Assembly (NCBI GenBank): GCA_027493545.1
Contig: JAOSKR010000003.1
Location: forward strand, 1 to 64,000
Origin: Roseovarius sp.
Lineage (GTDB): Bacteria > Pseudomonadota > Alphaproteobacteria > Rhodobacterales > Rhodobacteraceae
Reading direction: 5' to 3'
Length of the DNA: 64,000 bases
This document shows, piece after piece, positions 8,746 through 17,945 of the stretch. A program made the position numbers and the translations under genes. The notes beneath the pieces are model-generated. The model made no database searches, was not told the DNA's origin, and worked only from the letters and a program-made list of their open reading frames with translations. Position 1 is the first letter of the stretch; each line of letters starts with the position of its first letter.

Positions 8746-9030
8746 ATGAGCCTGTCACGGGACGCTGCCGAAGCGATCGCATTGAGATGCCTGGCCCGGC
8801 TGGCGGGCAACGACGATCTGTTGCCGGTCTTTCTGGGAGCCACGGGCGCGGGCGGGCTCGATCTGCGCGATCGCGCGCAGGAGCCCGAATTCCTTGGATC
8901 GGTGCTGGATTTCGTGCTGATGGACGATGCCTGGGTGATGGCCTTCTGTACCGCCGAGGGGCTGGAAAACACCACACCGATGGCAGCGCGCGCAGCACTT
9001 CCGGGTGGCGCCGCGATGCACTGGACCTGA
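8746..9030 (+). CDS. DUF3572 family protein
   Basis: The 94-residue acidic, helical protein matches the DUF3572 pattern: AIRCLARLAG, then EPEFLGSVLDFVLMDD and a C-terminal AARAALPGG. It has no predicted membrane segment. In alphaproteobacteria it is often encoded next to pleD, as here on the opposite strand, 87 bp away. Function is unknown. The HAD gene starts 8 bp downstream. Confidence 0.8.
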   Translation: MSLSRDAAEAIALRCLARLAGNDDLLPVFLGATGAGGLDLRDRAQEPEFLGSVLDFVLMDDAWVMAFCTAEGLENTTPMAARAALPGGAAMHWT

Positions 9031-9037
9031 GGCCGGC

Positions 9038-9748
9038 ATGGTAAATACGCCGGTCAGAAAAATTGATGCGCTGCTTTTCGACAAGGACGGAACGCTGTTC
9101 GATTTCCAGGCCACCGGGGCGCCCGGGCGCAAAGCCTGATCCCGCGCCTGGCCGGTGACGATCCCGCCCGCCGTGCGCGTCTGGCGCGGGCGATCGCCTT
9201 TGATCCCGCGTCGGGCCGCTTTCGCGCCAGCAGCCCGATCGTCGCCCAGACCAGCCGCGAGGCTGCCATCTGCGTCGCCCGCGGTCTCGGCCGCGACGAC
9301 ATCGACGTGGTGGATGCGCTGATGACCGAACTGTCCACCAGCGCGCCGCTCGTCCCGCCGGTGCCGCTCGTTCCGCTGCTCGAGGGGGCTCAGGGCGCGC
9401 GGTCTGGTGCTGGGCCTGATGACCAACGACAGCGAGGCCGTCGCGCACGCACATTTGCGCGCGGCCGGCGTGGCCGAGCTTTTCGATTTCGTCGCGGGTT
9501 ACGATTCGGGTTTCGGTGCCAAGCCCGACCCCGGCCCGCTGCTGGCCTTCGCGCGCACCCATCGGCTGACCCCTGCGCGCGTGGCGATGGTGGGTGACAG
9601 CGCCCACGACCTGATCGCCGGCCGTGCCGCGGGGATGCGGACGCTGGCGGTGCTCACCGGCGTCGCCGGGTCCGATGAACTGGCGCCCCTGGCCGATGCC
9701 GTGCTGGCCGATATCGGCGCCATCCCCGGCTGGCTGGAGGAGCCATGA
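9038..9748 (+). CDS. HAD-superfamily hydrolase, phosphoglycolate phosphatase-like (two frameshifts)
   Basis: Motif I is LLFDKDGTLFDF at the N terminus, motif II LMTNDSEA, motif III around GAKPDPGP, and motif IV MVGDSAHDLIAG, together giving a HAD phosphatase with a helical cap (restored ~236 residues). Two breaks interrupt it: near 9114, where CCTGGGGCGCCTGGGCG is expected but the two T-bearing sites are altered and one base is lost, and near 9388, where GGGGG should be GGGG. Its stop overlaps the start of the next transporter gene. Substrate is not determinable from sequence. Confidence 0.8.
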
Positions 9749-10636
9749 GCCGGCATTCCCTTTTCGGCCTGACGCTGGCCGCGGCCGGCGCGCTTTTCCT
9801 GACCCCGGACGCGCTCTTCATGCGGCTCTCGCAGATGCCGGGTTTTCAGATGGTGGCCTGGCGGGGGCTGATCATGGGCACGGTGATGGTGCTGGCCTGG
9901 GTGCTGTTCAGCCGCGATCGAGGAGGCGACCTGAAACGGCTGCAAAGCGGCGCGGGGCTGACCGTCATCGTCTGCCAGGTCTTCAATTCGACCCTCTTCT
10001 GTCTCGGCATCGCCTCGGCGCCGGTGGCGATGGTGCTGATCGGGGTGGCGGCGGTGCCGGTCTTTTCGGCGCTGCTCAGCCGCGTGGGGCTGGGCGAGCC
10101 GACCAGCATGGCGACCTGGGCGGCGATGGCGGCGGTGATGGCCGGCATCGCCGTTGCGGTCTCCGACGGCACCGGAGCGGGGATGGAACTGGACCTGCGT
10201 GCGCTGACCGGCGCGGGGTTCGGGCTGGCGGTGGCGCTGGTGCTGGCGCTCAACTTCGTCACCCTGCGCGCCCGGCCGGGCTTGCCGATCCTGCTGGTGA
10301 TCGGGCTCGGTGCCTGGGGGCGGGGCTGATCGGGCTGACAGTGACCGGGACCGGGGTGATGATGCAGGGCCGGCCCTGGCGATGGCGGTGACCGGCGGCG
10401 TGATCCTGCCGGTGTCGTTCTTCACCCTGTCGGTGGCTTCGCGCCATACCCCAGCGGCCAATGTCAGCCTGCTGATGTTGCTGGAGACGGTGCTGGGGCC
10501 GCTCTGGGTCTGGCTCGGCGTGGGCGAGCGGCCGACGCCCGGCATGCTCGCGGGCGGCGGCATCGTGGTGGTCAGCCTCGCGATCTATCTGTTCGTGACC
10601 GGCCGCGGCCTGCGTCCGAAACAGGCGCATGGATGA
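9745..10636 (+). CDS. EamA/DMT-family membrane transporter (two frameshifts)
   Basis: Ten hydrophobic segments and two EamA repeats; the second repeat shows TPAANVSLLMLLETVLGPLWVW, a typical EamA sequence (shown in part). The frame is lost near 10316 and regained after ~10371; adding one base at each of GCCTGGGGG and CAGGGCCGG gives a continuous ~297-residue protein. The start overlaps the HAD stop (ATGA). The transported compound is unknown. Confidence 0.8.
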
Positions 10637-10732
10637 TCCCCGAGCGACAGCCGACGTCGCAAATCGGCAAACACCGCCCCGGCCGGAATGATTGCATGAC
10701 TGTCAGCACAGTCAGAGCATCAGGGGGCTGGG

Positions 10733-12294
10733 ATGGGTCAGCAAACCATACGCAGACGGCGCGGCGGTGGCCGGGCCGGCAACACTGCCCGGCGCGGCAC
10801 CGCGGCGATCGAGCAGATGCCGTGGAACCCGCCGCTGAACATCGACCCCCGGTCGAGCCGCTCGATGAGGACGGCATCATGGCGATCCATGACGGCGCCA
10901 TGCGCATCCTCGAGGAGATCGGCATCACCTTCCTCAACGACGAGGCGGTGGCGATCCTGACGCGCTCGGGCGGCTGCGACATCGACGGCGCCAACGTGCG
11001 CATGGGCCGCGATTTCGTGATGGAGACCATCGCCCTGGCGCCCGAAAGCTGGACCATCACCCCGCGCAACCCCGACCGCCAGATCACCATGGGCGGGCGG
11101 CACCTGAATTTCGGCAATGTCTCGTCGCCTCCGGGATACTGGGACATGGGCCTTGGCCGCAAGGTCACCGGCAATCGCGAGATGTGCCGCAACCTGCTGA
11201 AACTCAGCCAGTATTTCAACTGCATCCACTTCGTCGGCGGCTATCCGGTCGAGCCGCAGGACATCCACCCCTCGGTGCGCCATCTCGACGTGGTCTACGA
11301 CAAGCTGACGCTGACCGACAAGGTGGCGCACGCCTATGCGCTGGGCGCCGAGCGGGTCGAGGACGTGATGGAGATGGTGCGCATCGCCGCCGGTCTGAGC
11401 CCCGAGGCGTTCGAGGCGCGCCCGCACATGTTCACCAACATCAACTCGACCTCGCCCCTGAAGCACGACTACCCGATGCTCGACGGCTGGATGCGGCTGG
11501 CGCGGCGGGGGCAGGGGCTGGTGGTCACACCCTTCACGCTTGCCGGCGCGATGGCGCCGGTGACGATGGCCGGCGCGGTCGCTCAAAGCCTCGCCGAGGC
11601 GCTGAGCGCGGTGGTGCTGGCGCAACTGATCCGACCGGGCGCGCCCTGCGCCATCGGCACGTTTACCTCGAACGTGGACATGAAATCGGGCGCGCCGGCC
11701 TTTGGCACACCGGAATACATGCGCGCCACCCAGATGACGGGCCAGCTGGCGCGCCGCTACCGGCTGCCGCTGCGCGCCTCGGGCGTCTGCGCGGCCAATG
11801 TGCCCGACGCGCAGGCGATGTGGGAGACCTCCAACAGCCTGTGGTCGGCGGTGCAGGCGGGGGTACACATGGTCTATCACGCCGCCGGCTGGCTGGAGGG
11901 CGGGCTGATCGCCAGCCCCGAGAAATTCGTCATGGATTGCGAGGTACTGCAGCAGATCCAGCGCTACATGGACCCGGTGATCTGCGCCACCGGCCCCGAC
12001 GAGATCGCCGTCGAGGCGGTGCGCGAGGTCGGCGATGCGGGCAATTTCTTTGGCATTCAGCACACCCAGGAGCGCTATACCACCGCCTTTTACCAGCCGT
12101 TCCTGAGCGACTGGAGAAATTTCGAGACATGGGAGGCCGCGGGCGGCGTGTGGACGGCCGCGCGCGCGCACCAGGTCTGGCGCGACATCCTGGCGGGCTT
12201 CGAGCCGCCGCCGATGGAGGCGGGGCGGCGCGAGGAACTGGCCGGTTTCGTCGAGCGCCGCAAGGCCGAGGGCGGCGCACCCACGGATTTCTGA
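10733..12294 (+). CDS. MttB-family corrinoid methyltransferase homologue (non-pyrrolysine, frameshifted)
   Basis: The restored ~520-residue protein matches the trimethylamine methyltransferase (MttB) superfamily along its length: LDEDGIMAIHDGAMRILEE at the N terminus, the TIM-barrel core with TNINSTSPL and FTSNVDMKSG, and the C-terminal WRDILAGFEPPPMEAG. No in-frame amber codon is present in the active-site region, so it belongs to the group lacking pyrrolysine, whose known members demethylate quaternary amines such as glycine betaine. A five-C run near 10845 should be six. No corrinoid protein gene lies next to it, so the actual substrate and partner are open. Confidence 0.85.
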
Positions 12295-12405
12295 GATGCC
12301 GCCGGCGCTTTTGCGCCGACCCGGGCGCAATGCCGACAATTGAGATTATTGAGCCTTTCTTAAGCCGTTGCTGCGACATTTGCGCCGGGGGCGTGGAGGC
12401 GTATC

Positions 12406-13002
12406 ATGCACGGGCTGGTCAATCGGGCCATCGAAAGGTTCACGTGCGACACCTATGACGAAAAGTTCTGGTACGATGTCTGCGCTCGCGCGGGTCTGGG
12501 CGCCTGCGCGCTCGAGGCGATGCTGATCTTTGACAGCACCGTCACCGAAAGGGTGCTCGGCGCGCTGGCGCGGGAGCTGGGCAAGGACCGCGACGAGGTG
12601 CTCGAGGATATCGGCACTTTCCTGGTCTCGGCGCGGGCGTCGGGGGGCCTGCGGCGGCTGCTGCGCTTCAGCGGCACCGATTTCGTCGATTTCCTGCACT
12701 CGCTCGACGACCTGCCGGCGCGGGCGCGGCTTGCCGTGCCCGACCTGATGCTGCCGCAACTCGAACTGCACGAACATGCCGCGCATTGCTACAGCCTTTC
12801 CGTGCGTGCCGCCGACGGCGGCCATGACCGCTATGGCCATGTGATGCTGGGGCTCCTGCGTGCCATGGCTGACGATTATGGCACCCTTGCCATGCTCGAG
12901 CACAAGGGTGCGCGCGGCACCGAGGAGGTCATCGGCATCACCCTGCTCGAGGCCGCCTTCGCCGAAGGCCGGGCGTTCGATCTCGGGGCTGGTGCCAGAT
13001 GA
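12406..13002 (+). CDS. H-NOX (HNOB) domain protein lacking the usual proximal His
   Basis: The 198-residue protein has the H-NOX fold signature: MHGLVNRAIERF, a LLEDIGTFLV-like helix, LRFSGTDFVDFL and the C-terminal YGHVMLGLLRAMADDYG. In heme-binding H-NOX the region FLxxLDxLH supplies the axial His; here it reads FLHSLDDLPAR, with Pro at that position, and the YxSxR heme-propionate motif is shifted to YSLSVR. The family senses NO or O2; direct heme binding here is doubtful. It is translationally coupled to a diguanylate cyclase that probably is its output. Confidence 0.8.
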   Translation: MHGLVNRAIERFTCDTYDEKFWYDVCARAGLGACALEAMLIFDSTVTERVLGALARELGKDRDEVLEDIGTFLVSARASGGLRRLLRFSGTDFVDFLHSLDDLPARARLAVPDLMLPQLELHEHAAHCYSLSVRAADGGHDRYGHVMLGLLRAMADDYGTLAMLEHKGARGTEEVIGITLLEAAFAEGRAFDLGAGAR

Positions 13003-14033
13003 GCGGCGGCGCACATCCCGATCCCGCTGCCCTGGCGCAGGTGCTCGATACGCTCTGCCCGATGCATCTGCTGCTCGATGCGACCGGGCATATCCATCAC
13101 GCCGGTCCCGCGCTCGGCAAGATCAGGCCCGGTCGCGCGCTCGCCGGGCTGCGGCTGCTGGAGGTGATGGAGCTGCGCCGCCCCCGGGCCGACGGCCAGA
13201 TGGCGGCGCTCCTGGCGCTCGCCGGGCAAAAGCTGCATTTCGCCCTGCGCGATGCGCCCCGGACCGAACTCAAGGGCGTGCTGGTGCCGCTGGCAGATGC
13301 CTTCGGCCTGCCCGGGGGCGCGGTGCTGAACCTCTCCTTCGGCATCTCGATCGTCGATGCGGTGCGCGATTACGCGCTGACCGGCGACGATTTCGCCGCC
13401 ACCGATCTGGCGGTCGAACTGCTCTATCTGGTCGAGGCGAAATCGGCCGCGATGGAGGAGCTGCGCCGCCTCAACCTGCGGCTCGACGGGGCGCGGGTCG
13501 AGGCCGAGCAGGCGGCCTTCACCGACAAGCTGACCGGGCTGAGAAACCGCCGCGCGCTCGAGCCGGTCCTTGAAGGGGTGGCGCGCGCGGGCCAGCCCTT
13601 TGCGCTGTTGCATCTCGATCTCGACCGTTTCAAGGCGGTGAATGACAGCCACGGCCATGCCGCCGGCGACCGGGTGCTGCAGGCGGTGGCCGAGCGGCTG
13701 ATCGCCGGCACCCGCGACCGCGACGTCCAGATCCGTGTCGGGGGCGACGAGTTCGTGCTGGTGCTGCCGCGCGCCGGCGGGCGCGAGGCGGTCGCGAACC
13801 TTGCCCGGCGCCTTGTCGCCGCGATCGAGTTGCCGGTGACGCATGAGGGGCAGGAACTGCGGGTCTCCGCCAGCTTCGGCGCGTGTCTCAGTGACGATTA
13901 CGATCCGGTCGATACCGGCCGGATGATGCGGGACGCCGACACCGCGCTTTACGCGGCCAAGGCGGCGGGGCGGGGGCGTTGCGTATTCTACAGCCCCGAC
14001 CTCGGTGACATGGGGCCGGGCCCCCCGGCCTGA
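12999..14033 (+). CDS. HNOBA-GGDEF diguanylate cyclase, partner of the H-NOX protein
   Basis: Residues ~1-145 form the H-NOX-associated domain (CPMHLLLDATGHIHHAGPAL, LNLSFGISIVDAV), followed by a short helix (EAKSAAMEELRRLN) and a GGDEF domain (~170-340). The catalytic RVGGDEF is intact and the product-inhibition site RDRD lies the expected distance upstream, so this enzyme should make c-di-GMP and be feedback regulated. The start overlaps the H-NOX stop by four bases. The pair would translate a gas or redox signal into c-di-GMP level. Confidence 0.9.
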   Translation: MSGGAHPDPAALAQVLDTLCPMHLLLDATGHIHHAGPALGKIRPGRALAGLRLLEVMELRRPRADGQMAALLALAGQKLHFALRDAPRTELKGVLVPLADAFGLPGGAVLNLSFGISIVDAVRDYALTGDDFAATDLAVELLYLVEAKSAAMEELRRLNLRLDGARVEAEQAAFTDKLTGLRNRRALEPVLEGVARAGQPFALLHLDLDRFKAVNDSHGHAAGDRVLQAVAERLIAGTRDRDVQIRVGGDEFVLVLPRAGGREAVANLARRLVAAIELPVTHEGQELRVSASFGACLSDDYDPVDTGRMMRDADTALYAAKAAGRGRCVFYSPDLGDMGPGPPA

Positions 14034-14039
14034 GCGGTG

Positions 14040-14645
14040 CTATTCTCCGGGCCGCTTGAGCGCGAATTTCTCGCGCACCACGGTGTAGTCGCGATAGCCC
14101 ATCCGCGCCAGCGGGTTGAAGCGCAGGACGTCGAACATGCCGTCGTGCAGGCAGTCGTCGCGCAGGTGGATGCCGGTAACCTCGCCGAAGACGGTGAAAT
14201 TCGCCTCGCCCGGCAACTTGACGATCTGTGTCAGCCGGCATTCCAGCGACGCCGGCGCGCCGGCCACGCGCGAGCAGGCGATGGTCTCGCACTCCGCGCG
14301 CGTGATGCCGGCCAGCTCGAACTCGTCGATTTCGCGGCCCCAGGCGCCGGAGGAACGGTTCATCGCCTCGCGCATGGCGTATTCGACGATGTTGACGCAA
14401 AAGACGCCGCTGTCGCGGATATTGGCAACGCTGTCCTTGGTGCCGTCGCGGTCGGGCTTGGCCGAGGTCGAGGCGAACATCACCTGCGGCGGCACATAGG
14501 CCACGGCGTTGAAGAACGAATAGGGCGCGAGGTTTTCCGACCCGTCCGCCGCGCGGGTGGCGATCCAGCCGATCGGGCGGGGGCTGATGATGGCGTTGAA
14601 CGGGTTGTGGGGCAGCCCGTGCCCGTCTTGCGGTCGGTAGAACAT
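14040..14645 (-). CDS. flavin reductase-like domain protein
   Basis: The 201-residue protein opens with PHNPFNAIISPRPIGWIATR and contains NLAPYSFFNAV and the FCVNIVEY region, all characteristic of FMN-binding split-barrel flavin reductase-like proteins. Such proteins supply reduced flavin or act as small flavoproteins in the cytoplasm. It is convergent with the cyclase gene (6 bp apart) and not in an obvious operon; the physiological partner is unknown. Confidence 0.85.
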   Translation of the reverse strand: MFYRPQDGHGLPHNPFNAIISPRPIGWIATRAADGSENLAPYSFFNAVAYVPPQVMFASTSAKPDRDGTKDSVANIRDSGVFCVNIVEYAMREAMNRSSGAWGREIDEFELAGITRAECETIACSRVAGAPASLECRLTQIVKLPGEANFTVFGEVTGIHLRDDCLHDGMFDVLRFNPLARMGYRDYTVVREKFALKRPGE

Positions 14646-14730
14646 CGCAGGCTCCGGCGGATTGCGGGTTTGTGCCTGTCCTAACGCCGTGCTAGGCGCA
14701 TGGCCAGCCGATTTCTGACAGGAATTCCGC

Positions 14731-15212
14731 GTGTTCGAGCTGAAACCCGAGACGAGCGAGGATTGGTGGGAGGTCGAGGCGCTTTACGACCTGTGCTTCG
14801 CGCCGGGGCGCGAGGCGCTCTCGTCCTATCGCCTGCGCGAGGGGGTGGCGCCGGTGGCCGGGCTCTGCCTGGTGGCGCGCGAGGGCAGCCTTCTCGCCGG
14901 TGCGATTCGCCACTGGCCGGTGCAGGTGGGCGGGCACTGCAGCCTGCTGCTGGGCCCCGTCGCCGTGCACCCCACGCATCAGGGCGAGGGGCTGGGCGGC
15001 TACCTCATCCTGAAAAGCCTCGAACGCGCCCGCGATCTCGGCTGGCAGCGGGTCATGCTGGTGGGCGACGCGTCCTATTACGGCCGGTTCGGGTTCGAGC
15101 GGCTGACCGGTGTCGAGATGCCGCCCCCACCAACCCCGCACGGGTGCTGGGCGTGGCGCTGATCCCGGGCGCCTGGGATCGGGTATCGGGGACGGTTACG
15201 CGTTGCGCTTGA
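14731..15212 (+). CDS. GNAT-family N-acetyltransferase (frameshifted)
   Basis: The GNAT acetyl-CoA loop is visible as GPVAVHPTHQGEGLGGYLI at about residues 75-93 (the Q/RxxGxG/A pattern), followed by VMLVGDASYYGRFGFE, typical of YhbS-like members. It starts with GTG at 14731. The frame breaks near 15125 in a run of C; adding one base continues as TNPARVLGVALIPGAWD to a stop at 15212, ~160 residues. Substrate unknown. Confidence 0.8.
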
Positions 15213-15263
15213 ATTCGCGCCCGCGGGCGCCGATCTTGCCATCAGCAACGAAAGGTGCCGCCG

Positions 15264-16022
15264 ATGGACATTCTCGATGCCCCGATCCCGCCCGAGGCGG
15301 TTGAGGCCCGGCTCGACGCGCTTGTCGCGCGCCACCGCCGGGCGGGCAATGCCGGGATCGAGCTGCTCAACCTTCTGGGCGGGCAGGCAGAAGGCCTGCT
15401 CGACCGGCTGCCGCCGGTGCTGCGCGCGCAGCTTTCAGTGCGCACCGAGGCGGCGCTGCGCGCGGCGATGGCGGCGGCGCAGGGCTCGCGCGGGGTGGTG
15501 GCGCAGGGTCCCGGCTGGATGAACCGGGCGCTGAGCACCACGATGGGGGGCCTTGGCGGCATGGGCGGGCTGCCCACGGCGCTGATCGAGCTGCCGATCA
15601 CCGTAACCGTGCTGTTGCGCGCGATCCAGGATGCGGCGGTCGATGCGAGCTTCGACCCGGCCGAGGCGGGAGTGCAATACGACTGCATCCAGGTCTTTGC
15701 CACCGCCGGGCCGCTCGATCGCGACGACGGTGCGGACACGGGCTTTATCGGCACGCGACTGACGGTCACCGGGCCCGCGCTCAACGCGCTCATCGCGCGG
15801 GTGGCGCCACGGCTGGCCGCCGTCCTGGGCCAGAAACTCGCGGCCCAGGCGGTGCCGGTTCTGGGCGCGGCGGCGGGGGCGGCGACGAACTACGTCTATA
15901 CCGGCTATTACCAGCAGATGGCGCAGGTGCATTTCGGCTTGCGGCGACTGGCGATCGAGGCCGACCTGCCCCATGACCAGGTGCTGGGCGTCTTTCGCCA
16001 ACGCCTTGCCGGGCCTGATTGA
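15264..16022 (+). CDS. EcsC family protein
   Basis: The 252-residue protein matches EcsC-family proteins, with the conserved GLGGMGGLPTALIELPITVTVLLRAI segment (given in part) followed by a region rich in small residues (QAVPVLGAAAGAATNYVYT). The hydrophobic stretches may associate with membranes. The family function is not established. ATG at 15264 follows a GAAAGG sequence; a GTG at 15255 is possible. It ends 64 bp before the convergent TRAP operon. Confidence 0.75.
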   Translation: MDILDAPIPPEAVEARLDALVARHRRAGNAGIELLNLLGGQAEGLLDRLPPVLRAQLSVRTEAALRAAMAAAQGSRGVVAQGPGWMNRALSTTMGGLGGMGGLPTALIELPITVTVLLRAIQDAAVDASFDPAEAGVQYDCIQVFATAGPLDRDDGADTGFIGTRLTVTGPALNALIARVAPRLAAVLGQKLAAQAVPVLGAAAGAATNYVYTGYYQQMAQVHFGLRRLAIEADLPHDQVLGVFRQRLAGPD

Positions 16023-16086
16023 GGCCTTGAATGGGTATTGAAGGATGGCGCGGTCATGACCCATCCGCGCCCCGCATCAGGTGCCG

Positions 16087-17370
16087 TCAGAAACCGCTGG
16101 CCGCCGGCAGCCAGGTGGACAGGAACGGCAGGAACGTCAGCAGCAGCAGGACCGCAATACTGGCGAGGAAGAAGGGCGGCAATTCGCGGATCAGCGTGCC
16201 GGCCCGGATGTTCGTTGCGCCCGAGACGACGAAGATCAGCGCGCCCACCGGCGGGGTCGTCAGGCCCAGCGTCAGGTTGACGATGACCACGATCGCGAAA
16301 TGGTTGGGGTCGATCCCCGGGGAATGGCTGATCGGCGCCAGGATCGGTACCAGGATCATCACGCCGGGCAGCGGATCCATGAACAGGCCGAAAACCAGCA
16401 AGAGCAGGTTGACCGCCAAAAGGAAGATGACCGGGCTGAGGTTCCAGCCGATGATCATGGCGGCGAGGTCCTGCGGAATGCCCTCGATGATCAGCACCCA
16501 GGCAAAGGCTCGCGCTGCGCCCAGGATCAGCAGCACCGCGGAGCTGACCAGCGCTGCCCGCAGGAAGATGTCGGGCAGATCGCGCAGCCGCAGCGAGCGA
16601 TAGAGGAACATGCCGCAAGCCAGCGCGTAGAAGACCGCGATGACCGACGCTTCGGTAGGGGTGAAAATGCCGAAACGGATGCCGCCCACCACCAGCACGA
16701 TCAGCATCAGCGCCGGCATCGCCATTGCCGTCGTCCGCAGCATCTCGGCGGCGCCGGGGCGCTCGTCGGTGCCGCCATAGCCGCGCCGGCGCGCGATGAT
16801 CCCGTTGGTCGCCAGCATCGCCAGCGTGATCAGCAGCCCCGGCACGATACCGGCCATGAAGAGCGAGCCGACCGAAACCTCCTGATCCTGCATGGCATAG
16901 ATGATCATGGTGATCGAGGGTGGAATGATCGGCCCGACCACGGCGCTGGAAATCGTCAGCGCCCCGGCATAGGCGCGGTCATACCCGCCCTTTTCCATCA
17001 TCCGGATCATCATTGTGCCGGGCCCGGCGGCGTCGGCCAGCGCCGAGCCGGAAATGCCCGCGAACAGCGTCGACGAGATGACGTTGGCATGGCCCAGTCC
17101 GCCGCGCAGATGGCCGACGAATTGCGCGGCAAAGCGGAGCAGGTGATGGGTGATCGCCCCGCCGGTCATGAGTTCGGCCGCGAGCACGAAGAACGGCACC
17201 GCGAGCAGGGGAAAGGAATCGAGGCCGGCAAACATCTCCTTGACGACGACGATGTTGGGATAGGTGCTGGCGAAGGTCAGCGCAAAGAACACCGCGATCG
17301 CCATCGCGAAGGCCACCGGCAGGCCCAGAGCCATCAGCACGAAGAGGGCGGGAAAGAGGATTTCAGCCAC
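16087..17370 (-). CDS. dctM: TRAP transporter large permease (DctM), system 1
   Basis: Twelve or so hydrophobic segments and the hallmark sequences GISGSALADAAGPGTMMI, ISSAVVGPIIPPSITMIIYA and NLTLGLTTPPVGALIF identify the DctM subunit, which carries out sodium-driven uptake of an organic acid across the inner membrane. I chose the GTG at 17370, which overlaps the dctQ stop by eight bases; a longer start would begin with an Arg-rich non-homologous segment. About 427 residues, normal for the family. It is the last gene of a P-Q-M operon read on this strand. Confidence 0.95.
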   Translation of the reverse strand: MAEILFPALFVLMALGLPVAFAMAIAVFFALTFASTYPNIVVVKEMFAGLDSFPLLAVPFFVLAAELMTGGAITHHLLRFAAQFVGHLRGGLGHANVISSTLFAGISGSALADAAGPGTMMIRMMEKGGYDRAYAGALTISSAVVGPIIPPSITMIIYAMQDQEVSVGSLFMAGIVPGLLITLAMLATNGIIARRRGYGGTDERPGAAEMLRTTAMAMPALMLIVLVVGGIRFGIFTPTEASVIAVFYALACGMFLYRSLRLRDLPDIFLRAALVSSAVLLILGAARAFAWVLIIEGIPQDLAAMIIGWNLSPVIFLLAVNLLLLVFGLFMDPLPGVMILVPILAPISHSPGIDPNHFAIVVIVNLTLGLTTPPVGALIFVVSGATNIRAGTLIRELPPFFLASIAVLLLLTFLPFLSTWLPAASGF

Positions 17371-17884
17371 TCGCCGCCCCCGTGGCCGCGGCACCGTCGC
17401 CCGTGGGCGCGTCGCGGTAGGTGCCCGCAAGGATGAAGCCACGCGCGATCAGCACCAGATGCACCCCGAGCAGGGCGAACCCGATCGGCATCGCGGCATA
17501 GACGTAGATGAACGGCAGCCGCAGCGCCGGGGATTTCTGAAACTGCATCCGGGTCATGTAGTCGTGTCCCGTCACGATCATGAAGACGAAGAACGCCAGG
17601 AGCGCCAGAACGATGCCGGCGCGCAAGGCGATCTGCGCCCGTGTGGGCAGCACGTCCTGCAGGTTGCTGATGGCGACATGGCCGCCCCGGCGCAGCGCCA
17701 GCCCGGCGCCGATGAACGTCATCCAGATCATCAGGTAACGGGCGACCTCGTCGGCCCAGGGCAGGGAATGGCTGGTCAGATACCGAAGGGCGACGTTGCT
17801 GCCCACCACCGGGGTCATGCCCGCAAGCATCGCGACCACCGCCCATTTGTTCACGGCGACGAATGCCTGTTCGAGCCTGCGCAT
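17363..17884 (-). CDS. dctQ: TRAP transporter small permease (DctQ), system 1
   Basis: The 173-residue protein has four hydrophobic segments and the DctQ pattern LRYLTSHSLPWADEVARYLMIW then ALRRGGHVAI. It forms the permease with DctM. The start ATG at 17884 fits the family N terminus (MRRLEQAFVAVNKW). It lies between the binding protein and dctM genes, overlapping the latter. Confidence 0.92.
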   Translation of the reverse strand: MRRLEQAFVAVNKWAVVAMLAGMTPVVGSNVALRYLTSHSLPWADEVARYLMIWMTFIGAGLALRRGGHVAISNLQDVLPTRAQIALRAGIVLALLAFFVFMIVTGHDYMTRMQFQKSPALRLPFIYVYAAMPIGFALLGVHLVLIARGFILAGTYRDAPTGDGAAATGAASG

Positions 17885-17945
17885 GATGGCCGGTCCCTCG
17901 TTTCGCACGGGAACGGGGCGGCGTGTCCGCCGCCCCGGGGCTGCA

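Noticed and set aside
10738..12339. 533-codon minus-strand frame
   Set aside because: It is antisense to the MttB-family gene, has no start context and no recognisable domain.
12406..12480. NnrR/FNR box in the promoter of the H-NOX gene
   Set aside because: The sequences before 12406 (e.g. ACAATTGAGATTATTGAG) do not fit the symmetric consensus well enough.
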